Positions 13,101 to 27,200 of a stretch of 64,000 nucleotides of DNA are shown here, piece by piece (position 1 is the stretch's first letter; each line of letters starts with the position of its first letter). A program made the position numbers and the translations under genes. The notes beneath the pieces are model-generated. The model worked only from the letters and a program-made list of their open reading frames with translations. It had not been told where the DNA came from and made no database searches. This DNA comes from Aulostomus chinensis. Its lineage: Eukaryota > Chordata > Actinopteri > Syngnathiformes > Aulostomidae. The DNA lies in the NCBI GenBank assembly GCA_037954235.1, contig JBBMOA010000012.1, positions 5,200,644 through 5,264,643 on the forward strand, read 5' to 3'.

Positions 13101-16100
13101 AGTACTTGGTAAGTGCGGATACACACATGTATATATGCGCTACTATACAGCTTCTACACACGTTTTGCATCACATGTATGGGGGGTGTTGAGGAAATGTG
13201 TGTGTTTGTGTGTTTCCCTATCAGACCTGCCCCGTACAGCTACCTCAGTGAATATTAATGAGCTTCTACCTGGGAGGAAGTACACTATCAATGTCTATGA
13301 GGTGACAGACGGTGGAGAAGACAACCTCATTCTCACTACTTCACAAACCACTGGTGAGTAGACACAAACGCACACTTTACTTCCCCCGTTTTTAACCATA
13401 CACTAAACGTAATCTATCCCACAGCACCCGATACTCCTACTGATCATGAAGTGGAGGAGGTGGGAGAAACTTCCATTCTGATCAGCTGGGAAAAACCACT
13501 AGCTCCCATCACTGGTATGTCACAGAGAGATAAGCTGATGTTTACTTCCTGTCACAGCTCTGTCCTCATTCTGTTGCTATATGGAGCCCCGGCCATGTCT
13601 CCACCTGTTCCACTGTCTGGTCTCTTCCTGGCTGCAGGCTATCGTGTCCTCTACACACCATCAGTGGAAGGGGAAAGCACAGAGCTGACCCTCCCTGATA
13701 CAGCAACATCCGTGACTCTGGGTGACCTGCGACCTGGGACTTTGTACAACATCAGTATCTACGCGGTGGAGGACAGCCTGGAGAGCGAGCCTATCTTAGT
13801 GCAGGTCAACACCATGGGAGACCCACTGCCAGGTAAATCACAAAGACAGGTGTCAAGAATAAGCAGAATTTGACCCTTTAATGTCCCAGCCTGCTCTGCT
13901 GCACAAGTTCTCATCGCGCAATGCAAGAATGAGTCCGAAAGAATGGAAATAAGTTAAGCTTCGTTATCTCACAGTCCATAAGGATTTTTGAATGGCTTTT
14001 CAGTTAAATGCATAGAATAAGATCTGAGGTCAACACAAGTTCAGATGTTCTGCTCCTCGCCAGTAAATACCATCATTGTGAACTTTTACGTGTCTTCAAA
14101 TTGGTGGTAGCTAACAAGTGGCTAAGCAAGACTCCAGAGGTTGTTGCAGACGTCAAATATCATCAAGTGCAAAAACAGAACAGGCTAGCTGCTGCGTAGC
14201 ATAGCGTTTGTTTGGAACTTATATGACTTCAGTTTACACTTCAAATATCAGAAAAGTGGTTTTCATCTGTGGGGATTATGTTGCTGAGCGAAACATGCCA
14301 GCCTCTGAATCTTGCTGCAGATCTTATTTTTGGCGATCAGCCAAGTTTTGTCTGGCTTTTGTCAGAGGGAGCCCATGGCGATGCTAACCTGGCCTGCAAA
14401 AATGTGCCACCCCTTCAGCACTCTATTACTGTATGAATTATGTCATATAGGCACCCTCCAGAATCAACCTGCAAATCATCCTTTGGCTCATTCACTGACG
14501 TGTAGAAGTTTCCAACTCTCCACACTACAATTATAGAGTTTTCCGATGGAAAGTGAAGTCACTGAGTTCACAGCTGTTGGACTTTCACGCTGCTGGACTG
14601 CTGTTACATAAAACTAAAACCTGCCAGGTCCAACAGGCTTTTGGCCCAGTTGGACGGATGATGGGACTCTGTGTGTGTGTGTGTCTCTGGAGACAGCAGC
14701 GTGTGTGGATATGGTTTAACAAGGATTAATCAAGATTTGGTGAGAATGGCTGCAGGTCCATGAATGACCCAGATGGCCTGAATATTATGACTTTTGATTC
14801 CCTGTGGGATTTATTTTTCTCCTCTTCTCCATCTTATTGTCTCATCCAGCCTTGTTACTTCCCTCGGCTTCAGGCTGCCGGATTTTTAGCGCTTCGTGTC
14901 ACGCTCCTTCCCTGGTGTTCTCCTAATTAAGATATTTTATTTATTCAATACTTTGCTGAGCAATTTAATGGTTTGGCACATGTTTTTGCAGAAATTCTGG
15001 TAAAGTGGACGGGCACCTGAGTAAACATGGTGATCTGAATTTACTCCGCTGCCGCAGAGTTATTTTAAAACCCTGCCTGTAGTCGTCTGCAAAAACAAAA
15101 TGATTATTTTAGTGTAATTTTCACATACTTAACTTTCTTTACTAGCGATTACAAACTTTACTACTGTGCATATATGACACATTTCCTCCAGACAAACCTT
15201 GGGAACAAATCTAACAACTTTTAAAGTAGCTAAAATTATACTCTTATCACAGCTATTCATCATGAAGTCAGCTCGGAGTTAATTCTAGCCTGATTTATTT
15301 ATTTTAAATTCTTTTAGCTGCTTTCTTTTCAAACACTATCTAATACTTTAATGTTTGCGCTGCTCAGTTCCAGTAATAATTGAGTCATTTTCTTTTTTGG
15401 ACTGATTTAAAAACATGTTATCATCTTTTATTTTTCATTATTTATCTCCATGGAAATTAAACCAGCTCTCATGTTCCTGTCTACAGAGGAGGTGGCTTCC
15501 CCCACAGACCTGCAGTTCTTTGAGGTTTCAGAAAAAAAAATTGTCCTGACATGGACGGGACCAGCTGGCGATGTCTCAGGTTATCGCGTCACCGTTGTCC
15601 CGCTGGATGAGTCTGGTTCCCCCCAGAGAGAGATGACACTGCCTGTCAGTCAGAACTCGTACACTGAAGTGACTCATCTTCAGCCTGGAACACTGCACCG
15701 TTTCAGTGTCTACACCATCCACAACGGAGAGGAAAGTTTACCACTTATTGGGGAACAAACCACAAGTGAGTATGACAAATACCATCACGTTTGGAGGGGA
15801 AATTAACACGCGAATAAAAAATAATGTGGCTTTGTCTCGTCATCTGCTGGACAAAGATTTGAATACATGTTGTATTTTGAAAAAGGTTGTCAGTAAATTA
15901 TATTATGTAAAACATGAAACCACAACTCCAGTCATTTTTTTTCAACAATTGCTTATGTAACAGTGTTTATTGACTTCTCTCCTCAGAGCCCGATGCTCCG
16001 ACAGATATCCATTTCACCAACGTGACTGAGGACAGCGCTGTGATTCTGTGGTACGCACCGCGAGCTAAAATCACCGGCTACCGTCTGTTCCTCACCATCG

Positions 16101-19100
16101 AGGGCTCGAACCCGAAGCAGCTGCGCCTGCCGGGCCGGCTCACCGAGTACACCCTCCTGAACCTGAAGCCCGATACAACGTATACGGCGACACTGCACGC
16201 AGAGCAAGACAACACACTGAGTGAAGGAGAGTCTGCAGTGTTTACCACTAGTGAGTCATTCCCTCCTTTACACAGTACAGATTCTTATACCCACACCAGT
16301 GTGTTTATATCATTTCTTTTAATAAGTGTACATAATTAACCCTCATTCAAATGCACCTTTTTGTGTTTGTAGACCCTCCGATGGGTAACGCTCCACATTT
16401 CAGCACTGACGTCACAGACACCTCTATCGTCATCTCCTGGACTCCAGTCCCTCGCATCGGATACAAGGTACAGTGGAACCTATGATGTCATATGCTGAGT
16501 GTTTACAATTGTTTGGCTAGAATAAACAATTTTTCAGAATCATTTCCCTTCTTTGTAAAGAACATTATTCTTGGCTCAGGATCGGCCCCGTTGGACTAAG
16601 TTAACATGGGAACTCCAGGCCTCAGGGATTGATCTTATTGGTCAGAATATGTCACACTAGTGATGAGAATGTTCTGCCGGTTTCCATCTTCTTGGGAAAA
16701 GTTTAACCTCTGACCTCTACCTCCTGTATGTTAACCCATGCCTTGCTCTCTGCATATATCTCAGCTGACAGTACGCCCCAGCCAGGGTGGAGAAGCCCCC
16801 AGAGATGTGACCTCTGACTCAGGAAGTATTTACATTTCCGGTCTGACGCCAGGCGTGGAGTACACCTACAGCGTCCAGCCAGTCATTAACGGCCATGAGC
16901 ATGGAACCCCGATCACCCGCCGCGTCGTCACACGTATGTATTAACCAACATCTGCTGATTTCTTTGTTCCTTCTCTCTCTCTTTCACTCTCTTTTCCTCA
17001 GCTTAATTAATGCACCTCTCCTTCCTCACCAGCTCTGTCTCCCCCTACTGATCTCAACCTGGAGACCAACTCTGGAACCGGAGAGCTCACTGTCCAGTGG
17101 AACGGAGCCAGTACACCAGGTACCCTCAAACCTGATGAACAACAAACACACGATACAAACTCATATAATTCAAAGATTGAACATTTGGCCCCTGGCACTT
17201 AAATACTCAGGACCTGATTAAAACTGCAATTAAAGCCTTGTAATTTTCGTATAATCCTGCTGACAGTCACAGAAATGCCAGTGAAAACATGACTTCCCTG
17301 GTGGAGGACGGTGTAATAATCCCATCTTCCATCCTGTCTTACCTGCAGAGATCACTGGCTACAGAGTCACATGCACCCCCACCAATGGCCAGCAAGGAAA
17401 CAGCGTGGAGGAGTTTGTGGAGGCCGGACAGAACTCCTGCACCATCGACAGCCTCAGTCCTGGAGTGGAGTACAATGTCAGTGTTGTTACTGTGAAGGAT
17501 GATATGGAGAGTGTTCCTGTGTCCACTACCATCACACCAGGTGGGTTCTTGTGCAACTCGAAAATGCTCTGACATAGAAGATATTGGTGTGAGTTTGAAG
17601 TTTTTTTTTGTAATTTTATTGGGGATCTATTTTTGTTGCACAGTTGGCAGGTAAGAGCGAAGTGTTTTACAGAAGCAGCACTTCTCAAATACTGCATCAT
17701 GCTGGAAGTTGACGTATGGACTTTCAACAGTTACAAGCTCCTTTCTGTCAGCGTTGCTGCTCTGACCCTTTTCGACCACTCAAGTCTAGAAGGTTCCTTT
17801 GACTATAGTTGTCAGCATAAAAAAATCGTATGATGCATGACCTTATTTTCAGACTTACTTAAACATGGCGTTTAGCCGCCCAGGCAGCACAGAGGTCTAT
17901 TGTGATGACAGTTTGAGGGCAGCTGGTTCAGTCGTCCATTTTAGCTCTGGCTTGTTTGAGCATCCACACAGACACAATTAACCGTGTCTGGAGGTGTGAA
18001 ACCAGCTGGGTTGGGGTTCGGTGACAGAGGAGGCTTCAGAGGCTCCCTGAACCTAGAAAGTTCCTGTGGTCGAAAAGGAGCAGACACAACACCAGCAGCT
18101 GTGAGAACTATGCATAATGGTACCACGACTACTTTGCAACACTAAAGCTTCAGTTTCTGGGTATTAATAACTACATTTCAATGAAAGTACTTTCATGAAA
18201 TCTCATTTTTAACCTCACTAATGTGTCAAAGGAAAAGCGGTGATGAGCTCTTCCATTGGTGTGACACGTTCTCTCACTGTTCTATGTTCTGCTCCTCTCT
18301 CCTTCCGCCTCCACCTCCTGTTTGTTTGGTGTTTTCTGTTGTCTTGTCTTTCCCCTCCCCCTGCACCATCCCACCTCAGACATCCCTAAGCTGACTGACC
18401 TTGACTTTGATTCTGTGAGCGACACCTCCATCAGTCTCCGCTGGTCGCCACTCAACGCCACGGCCATCACTGGTTATCGCATCACAGTGATGGCAGCCGG
18501 CGAGAGCGTGCCCATCTTTGAAGACACGGTGATGCCGACGACTGGACAGTATACAGTCTACGGGCTGGAGCCTGGTATTGACTATGACATCAGCGTGATC
18601 ACGGTGACGGAGAACGGCCTGAGCGAACCCACAACCATCACACAGCAGACATGTAAGACCGACGCTTCATCCTTTAAAAATGCACTTTTTAAAATTAAGA
18701 ATTTGTGTCAGATTGCAAAGTTGCTGTATGTTCTTTAGTGTGTTATTTGAGAGGGAGTCATGCATCACATTGAGCCCCATTCACCAAATGTTCTTTTGCA
18801 CAGATTTGATACAGTTGAGACTTTAAGCCCTCAGTTTTGTCTTAAAGACATGAAAACATCCCGACAGCTTCTATTGTGTGTCTCCCGAAAAAGGAAAAGC
18901 CCACAGTGAGAAGCAGAACCAATTTCATGAATGAGGCCCATTGTGTGCACAGACTTTACATCCCATTAAGCTTTGCATCAAGCTTTCAAAGCGGACCTGT
19001 AAAGCTGCTGATGTAATTGCACTTCATGCTGTGTCAGTTAAATGATCCGCTGTGTACACGTGTCGACCATGTGGTTTGAGTTGGAACCTTTTCACACTGA

Positions 19101-22100
19101 GGCTCGTTTTGCTCCCCGGTGCACTTTAACGATGTTATAAAACTTGAAATATCGATTTACACTGACACATACATAAAACACAGACACCTTAAAGATGGTC
19201 CTATGGTACCATATCTTTGTTTTTTGAAGACATTTCTCTCTTTTGATCATACTGTATTCCTTTTATACCAGTTCTCTGATCAGCGCTCTCTTGAGCCATA
19301 ACAAAGCGACTAATATTCTGAATCGCTCTTCTGTTCTTAATAGCTGTGCCCGCCCCCACCAATCTGGGCTTCGGCCAGGTTGGGCCAGACAGCATTGAAG
19401 TCACCTGGGTCTCTCCTCATGTTCCCAACCCTGCTGACATCAACAGCTTCCTTATCAGGTATGACAACATAAATAAAAGGTTCATATTTAGTTCCAGCAC
19501 CATCTTGTGAAAACTACAGTACCCACAGTGGATGATGTCATTCTTCAGGTATCACCCCATTGACGATGATGATGAGAAAACAGAAACCAGCGCAGGCGGG
19601 AATACTAACAATGTGGTGCTGAGGAGTAAGTTATTGCAAAAGCGCTTCATGTACACGGTGTCACAAATCACTGCATTTGTATTAACATCTTCTTCACTGT
19701 GGACAGATCTGCTGCCAAACACGGAGTATCTGGTGAGCGTGGTGTGTGTTTATGACCAGAGAGAGAGCTCGCCGCTTGTCGGTAACCAAAGAACAGGTAA
19801 GAGAGATCGGAGTAGAGCCAATGATCGTTAATGTTTTGTTGATTTTGTTTTTTTCTTTCTTAAATTTCCTCCGTGCTCTCTGCCTCTCCCGTAGCTGTGG
19901 ATTCACCTGTGGCCCTGCGTTTCTCTGAGATCTACACCAACTCCTTCACCATCCACTGGCTGGCCCCCCAGAGCAAAATCACCGGCTATCGTATCCGTTA
20001 CCAGATGGTCAGCGGTGGGAGGGCCAAGGACGAGAGGCTGCCCCCCTCCAGGAACCACTTCACTCTGACAGGACTCAGCCCAGACACAGATTACCTGGTC
20101 AACATCTACGCAGTGAGCGGGACTAGAGAGAGCCTGCCTCTCACAGGGCAACAGAAGACAAGTATGGAACCTTGCAGTTCCTAAACCGTGTTTACATACG
20201 ACACCAAAACTGTCTTGACGATGGCGATTGTCTTGTTGTTCATCTTTATTTTGTCACTTTTCCTCCAGTCTCTGACGCTCCCACTGAGCTGGAAGTGCTA
20301 GACACCAGCCCCACCAGCATCACTGTGCGCTGGGACGCCCCTCCTGTCACTGTGCGCTACTACAGGATCACTCATGGCGAATCAGGTGAGCTGACAATAC
20401 TCAAACAGAATAGAGTAACCCAACTGGCAGTAAATTAGCATCGAGTTAAAACACTGATTATCATTCCTTGTTCATCTTATTATTTTTCTCCTCATGTGTA
20501 AATGTTTTATTTAGGGACCGTAAGTCAGCTTGTTGGTGAAATAGTTTTTTCCACACCCGCACCAACCGTGGCAGGCCGTCCGCGTCATCTCATAAACACT
20601 TTCTTGGCCATAAAAAATTAGTTCTGTCTGTTCCTCGATTATCTCAACAACTGTTCATCCAATCCACGTCAAATGTTGCGTGAGCTTTGTTGCCGTCGTC
20701 ATTATTGGCTGCCGAAAGTTGTTTTAGGACCACAACTGTGTCTGTGGGGAGATGAAGGGATGGGACCTGGACTAGTAATAATTGCCAAATTATGAGCCGG
20801 TGACTGAGATGACAATCAGGATTCTGGATAGCTTTGGTAAATGACATCATGACACAATTTATGGCAACGCCCCTCAAAGAACGAATACTGGTATAGATGG
20901 GGAGGGCTGGCAATGGAGTACTTGGAGTATTCGCTCTGACTGGATTAAGTCCCTCACCAAGTCAGTGCCCATTGGTCAGCGGCAGATTGCAGTGCTTGGA
21001 TGCACTTGTTACACATTGGACGCCATTTCACACAAATTTCTTGGAGGAGAAAAATTTAAAGTGATATTTTATATCCACAAGGTCAAAAGTTAACTGACAT
21101 AGGTTCCGTTAACATTTCTGACATCTCTTATTCAGGGGGTCACAGTAATCCGAAGGAGTTCACCGTCCCCGGCTCTCAGTCCACCGCAACAATCACTAAC
21201 CTGAATCCAGGGACCGACTACACCATCACTGTCTACGCTGTCACGGGTAGAGGAGACAGCCCTGCATCCAGCACGCCCATCTATGTCACACACAAGACAG
21301 GTACATATGCACACAAACAAACAAACACACACACACACACACTCTCTCTCTCTTCTCTGAAAAGAAAAACAAGTCTATTTCTATCATGCCCCTCTGCAGC
21401 TTTCTCCTCCTCATCACTCTCTCCTCCTCTCCCAGGCATCGACTCTCCCTCGGACATGAAAGTGATGAATGTGAATGACAACAGTGTCACAGTGAGGTGG
21501 AGCCCAGCTCAGGGTCCAATCAAGGGGTACAGGGTGACCGGGGTCCCCAGGAATGGTCAAGGTTCATCTTTCACAGAGGTGGTTGCTCCTGGTAAGGTCA
21601 TTTTAGAGTTTGGCCAATCAGCATTTGACATACAGTCCTGGTTCTTTACACTTAATTGAATTTGAATCTATGTTGTCTTTTTTGGGGGGGGAGTCCTGTT
21701 TTTGTAAATTCTTGCTTCTCCTTTTGCAGACCAGACAGAGATTACGTTCTCAGGTCTGATGCCCACAGTGGAGTACATCGTGAGTGTTTATGCTCTGGGT
21801 CAAGATGGAGAGAGTGCCCCTCTGGTGGTGAACGCTATAACAAGTGAGTGCTTCCGCCATATTAGAAAAGTTCAGTTTCCTGTTCTAAAGCCAAAAATAT
21901 GGATCATCTTACTTTGGATGCGTTTTCGTCATATAGTCTTGATATAATATCTTAATCTTTCAGTTAATTTACCAATATATGTGCCCCCCTCACATTTAGA
22001 TGTAGACCATCCCAAGGATCTGACCTTCTCCGACATCGACTCCACCTCACTGCGGATCACCTGGGACAGTCCTGAGGGAATTGTCACATCGTACCGGGTC

Positions 22101-24177
22101 TTGTATTCAAGTTCAGAGGAGGGTGAGCGAGAGCTGTGGCCTGCTCCCGTAGGAGACGCCGAGTCCGCTGTTATCTACGGTCTGCAACCAGGCACCGAGT
22201 ACACTGTGAAGGTCATCGCCCTGCACGACGGCACAGCCAGCACACCGCTGGTCGCAACACAAGCTACAGGTATGGAAGATCTAAACATTATACAATTGTG
22301 CTAAATAATATATTGATAAGTAAAGCGAAACATGTATAAATATCCCATCTCCCTCTGACTATTTCTTTTTCTTTCTTTCATCCCAGCCATCTCACCCCCG
22401 ACAGACCTCCAGTTCTCCCAGGTCAGCCCAACCTCGTTCACAATGCGCTGGGCCGTGCCAGGTCAAGAAAACCGAATTACCGGCCTCACGGGTCTCACAG
22501 GTTACCGCGTTGTGGTGAATCCTAAGAACAAGAGCGGACCCACCAAAGAGATCAACCTGGCCCCCGACAGTACGCAAGCACACATCTCCGGACTCATGGT
22601 GAGTGTGATGACTCCACCTCTGCTCAACAGACAGGAAAAAATAAAATACAACAACACATTTTAGTGAGACATTCGACATTTTAGCAGAGAATCAGCTTTA
22701 CAAGCTGAAAATTAGAGGTGGAAGATTCCTCACATTAACGATAGCTTTAGGGTTCTGTAATATTTGATGTATTCTATGATAATCTACATTAAATCCTGAT
22801 ATCTGTGCAGCTGAAGCACAAAACAAATCACCTACATGTTCAAAAAGTAGAAATTATGTATTTAGTCACCTCATTATTGTCAGTTTCATAGAATTCAACA
22901 ACCAAGATTTTATCAGAAATGATAAACCAAATGGCGACTTTATCATATAACAAGAGCAAGCATTGCAAAAATATATTTTTATTTTACTGAAAATCCGTTT
23001 AACATCTGGTGAACATAGATCTGATTGTGCATTTGTACATTCTTCTGAAATAAATTAAGAGTTGTTGTCATCGGTACATTCATGGGAAAAACCCGACAAA
23101 AACTTGGAAAGTCATGAATAAATACTTGGTAAAACAGCACGTAAAGTACATGATGTGTAGTTGCTGGACTGAAATGAAAAGGCCAGATGTGAGCCAGCTG
23201 AGGTGTGTCATTTAAGGTGTGAACACACTTGAGGAATTATTAAGAAGAAAAGGTATCACAGTCTAAGTATTTAATTTAGCTTTATGATATTTTGAGTAAT
23301 AGAACCACCTAGATTTGGAACAAACATGCACAGAGGTGGAGACGTGTGTGTACTAATCACCACTTTAATAATATAAAAAAAAACAAAAAAACACATGCAT
23401 GAAATAATCGACTGTAAAGTTGTGGCCGCATGAAAAATGTGAGGTTATTGTTACTGACTGAGGTGCTTTCATCTCTTTTCTTTTGTCAGGTTGCAACTAC
23501 TTACGATGTGCACGTTTATGCTCTGAAGAACTCCCTCACCAGCAGGCCGGTCAAAGGAGAGGTCACCACACTGGAGAGTGAGTCTCTCCTTCAGATATTA
23601 TCGCAGTCGAACAGATAAATGCATACTTCAGACACATGAAGGCGGAGAGACAAAAGCCATCATAGCTGACAATTAGCTGTATACACTTCCTGTCCAAAAA
23701 TCCACTCCTGTTCATCCAGTTTGCATTAAGGGCTAATAAAAACACTGGACAAAGTTTTAAACCTGAAAGAAGCAATGAAAAAAGTGTATTGAAGTGTTAA
23801 CCGTGACAGAAGAGGTATGTTTGCAGGACTCAATCAATGACTAAATGCTTTTATGAACAGTTTCTAGTGAATGTGTTAAAAATTAAAACAACTTTTTGCT
23901 GCCCCCCCCCCCCCCAATCTGCCCGCAGACATCAGCCCCCCTCGTCGCGTACGCATTTCTGATGTTAATGACTCCTCTATCACTCTGACCTGGCGCTCCA
24001 AGACTGAAACCATCTCTGGCTTCCTGGTTGAGGTCACACCCACTTCCTCCTCAGGCCATACACCCATTCAGAGGACCATTGGTCCGGACTCCCGCTCTTA
24101 CACCATCACAGGTCTGCTGATATGATGATGGGAACACACAAAAATATAATTAAATGATCACCTGATTCATAACATTA

Positions 24178-24211
<34 letters not shown>

Positions 24212-27200
24212 TGTGTACGTGTTCTCTGGTTTACACATCTTTGTCTCTGCTGCAGGTTTGGAGCCTGGTACCAATTATAAGATCAACATCTACACACTGA
24301 AGGGAAATGGACGCAGCGCTCCTCTTACACTCACCGCCCCCACAAGTAAACATCCGCCTGTAGCTTCAGTAAACAATAATAGTGTCTTACTTTTAGGGAC
24401 GGATGGCAAGAATTCTAGTAAATGTTTGATTTTACAACAGCATCAGCAATCTTTTCATTATGTTAAATGGCCAAAATGAAATGAGTGATCATGTCCTCGT
24501 GTGTCTCTTCCAGCCAAACCGGTAGTCATCCCACCCACCAACATCCACTTCACCTCCCTGAACCCCACCAGCATCTCTTTTACCTGGGAGCCGTCCCGCA
24601 GCCCTGGGGTCACTGGCTATTACGTGACCTATGAGGAGGCAGGAGGTTTGCCTCGTGAAGTCATCCCAAGACCCCACGCAAGCCAGAGCTACGCCACCAT
24701 AACCGGTGAGGACGGAGTGCCAGTCCACATGTTTTATGCGTCAATAAGAAACATTTCTAACTTTTAATTGATGTGTGGTCTTAGGTCTGAAACCGGGAAC
24801 TGAGTATGTCATTAAGATTGTTGCCCTGCAAAACGCTTTGAGGAGCACGCCTCTTGTGGGCAAAGCCAGAACCCGTAAGTATGCTGTTCATCTGCCTTTG
24901 TCCTTGTATAAACGCCTCTGGGCAAGACAGAAATATTACAAAAGCATCATATTCTGCAGCAATTAGGTCATCCTACAACTACCTTGATTATGAGGCTTTG
25001 ATTATGCCTGTTAGTGATGACTGTTGTAATAAGTAATCATAAAAATAAATCACTCTCTACTAGTTTTTTCCTGAAAGATGTCCAAAAATTAAAACTTTGA
25101 CAACAATTATTTCTGAGGGGAAGAAAATACAAGCAACTGCAGTCTGAGATCTGTGTTGCGCTGCCCCCTGGTGTCTATTATTATTATCCCTTTGAATATA
25201 TTGATCATCATTTTTATACATTATATAGTATATAGTGCTTCAAACATACAGGGACACACATATATTTTTGTTTATCTGACTTCTCACTAGAAAAACAAAC
25301 AGTTGTTTAATTGGCTTCAATAGAAGCACAGTGTGAGCCAAGCCCGTTTCAGAGGGTGGATCTGTGTGTTTGCATGCTTCCAACTGTTGTCTTCCTGTGT
25401 TTCTTGTCTAATCAGAACCAACTATGGACCATCATCTGCTGGTTCCTGAGCTGCCTCAGCTTCCTGTCCCTCACCGACCCACCACTGACATCTTGGATGT
25501 TCCGGAGTCCTTCAATGACAAGATGTAAGCATCTGATGAAACATGATGGAAATCTTTAAATAAACACCGGGCTTAAAAATACCTACATCATGTCATTTGC
25601 ATCTCAACTTGCTTCTCTTCTTTTTTTTTTTCTTTCTGTATTCAGCTTTGACTCAAACTATGTCCACTTGGCTGGCACAAGTGGTCAGAACCATCCTGGT
25701 CAGCAGGGGCAGCACATCTATACTGAGTACCAGAACCTGGGCCCTAATAATGGACTCCATGTCCCCCATGGTGGCCCAAAAGAAGGCCAGAGACCCACAC
25801 TCAGAGAGCCCCTGGTCTACATTCCTGTGGCCGGCCCTGATGGGAACAGAGTTCCCCTGGTTAAGGTGTGTGTGATTAAATCAAATGTTGAAAAATCACT
25901 CAAACATCTTATTAAAAAGAAAATAAGGAAATATGGTATAATACAATCGCATTCATGTTAAGAAGTGACAGCCGTTGAAATCAACTGACCGAAAGAACCT
26001 GCATGTCATAAATTCACATGAAGGAAAAACTGCCTCCATAATTATGAAATGTGTGTTTTTAATTTGTGATCACTTGAACTGATATTTCTAACTTTAAGAA
26101 CACTTGCAGAGCAAGTCACTGCTGGTTGAGACCTCACCGTCACTGTCTGCTCTCCCTGGCTCTGTAGGTGAGCGACACCCCTCTGCCAGGTCTTGCCTTT
26201 GGTTTCCCTGACAACGAGACCGATTTGCCACAAGAAGCCCAGACAATCACGACCATCTCCTGGCAACCCATCCCCCAGACCTCAGAGTACGAGGTGTCCT
26301 GTAATCCGATTACGCACCTGGAGGAACGAGGCTTTCAGGTACACACACACACACACACACACATAATGTGTTCACTGCTCGGAAGGTAACACAGTCTCCC
26401 CCTCCTTGTAGATGCGCCTTCCTGGCACGTCTGATAGTGCAACATTAATTGGACTGACATCTGGGGCGTCCTATAACGTTGTAGTGGAGGCCATGAGGGG
26501 CGGGGCTAAAGAGAAGGTTCTGGAAGAAGTTGTAACCGTCGGCAATGCTGGTACAGTAACTCCCAGTTCCTTCACAGAATGTCCTTAGACAGATCCAAAG
26601 ATGATGCCATATTACTTCAATATTTAAATTAGGGGTAAGTAACATCTCACAGTCTTTATACTTCTTTCTTCCGCCCCTTAGTTCCAGGCGACCTCCCCAT
26701 TTCCACCAACCAGGATGTATGTTACGACACGTTCACACAGACCTACCATGAGGTGGGCTCGGAGTGGGAGCGCATGTCCGAGACGGGCTTCAAGCTATGG
26801 TGCCGCTGTCTGGGCCTGGGAAGCGGCCATTTTAGGTGTGATTCATCCAGTGAGTGGCTCAATAACCCCAGCATGCTTTGCTAATACAGCACACCATGGA
26901 ATCTAACCTCAGATGATTCTATGTGATTAATGGAGAGTTTATAAAGTGACCGAATGGAACTGAAAAATTCTACCTCGTTGGATAAAGTAGAGGTTATTGT
27001 CAGCGGCCACATTTCGTTTTGATAAGTTAGACTTGAGGAGCCAAAACAATTTGTCATACCTGGATCGAGTAACTTTCATCGAGGAGTTTTTTTGGTTTTG
27101 TTTTTTGAATTAAATCTTCCATTATACACATTATAAATTTCTGAGCTATAGTAGAATAAAGCCATAGAATTGTACACTTCTATGTGCAACATTAATACAA

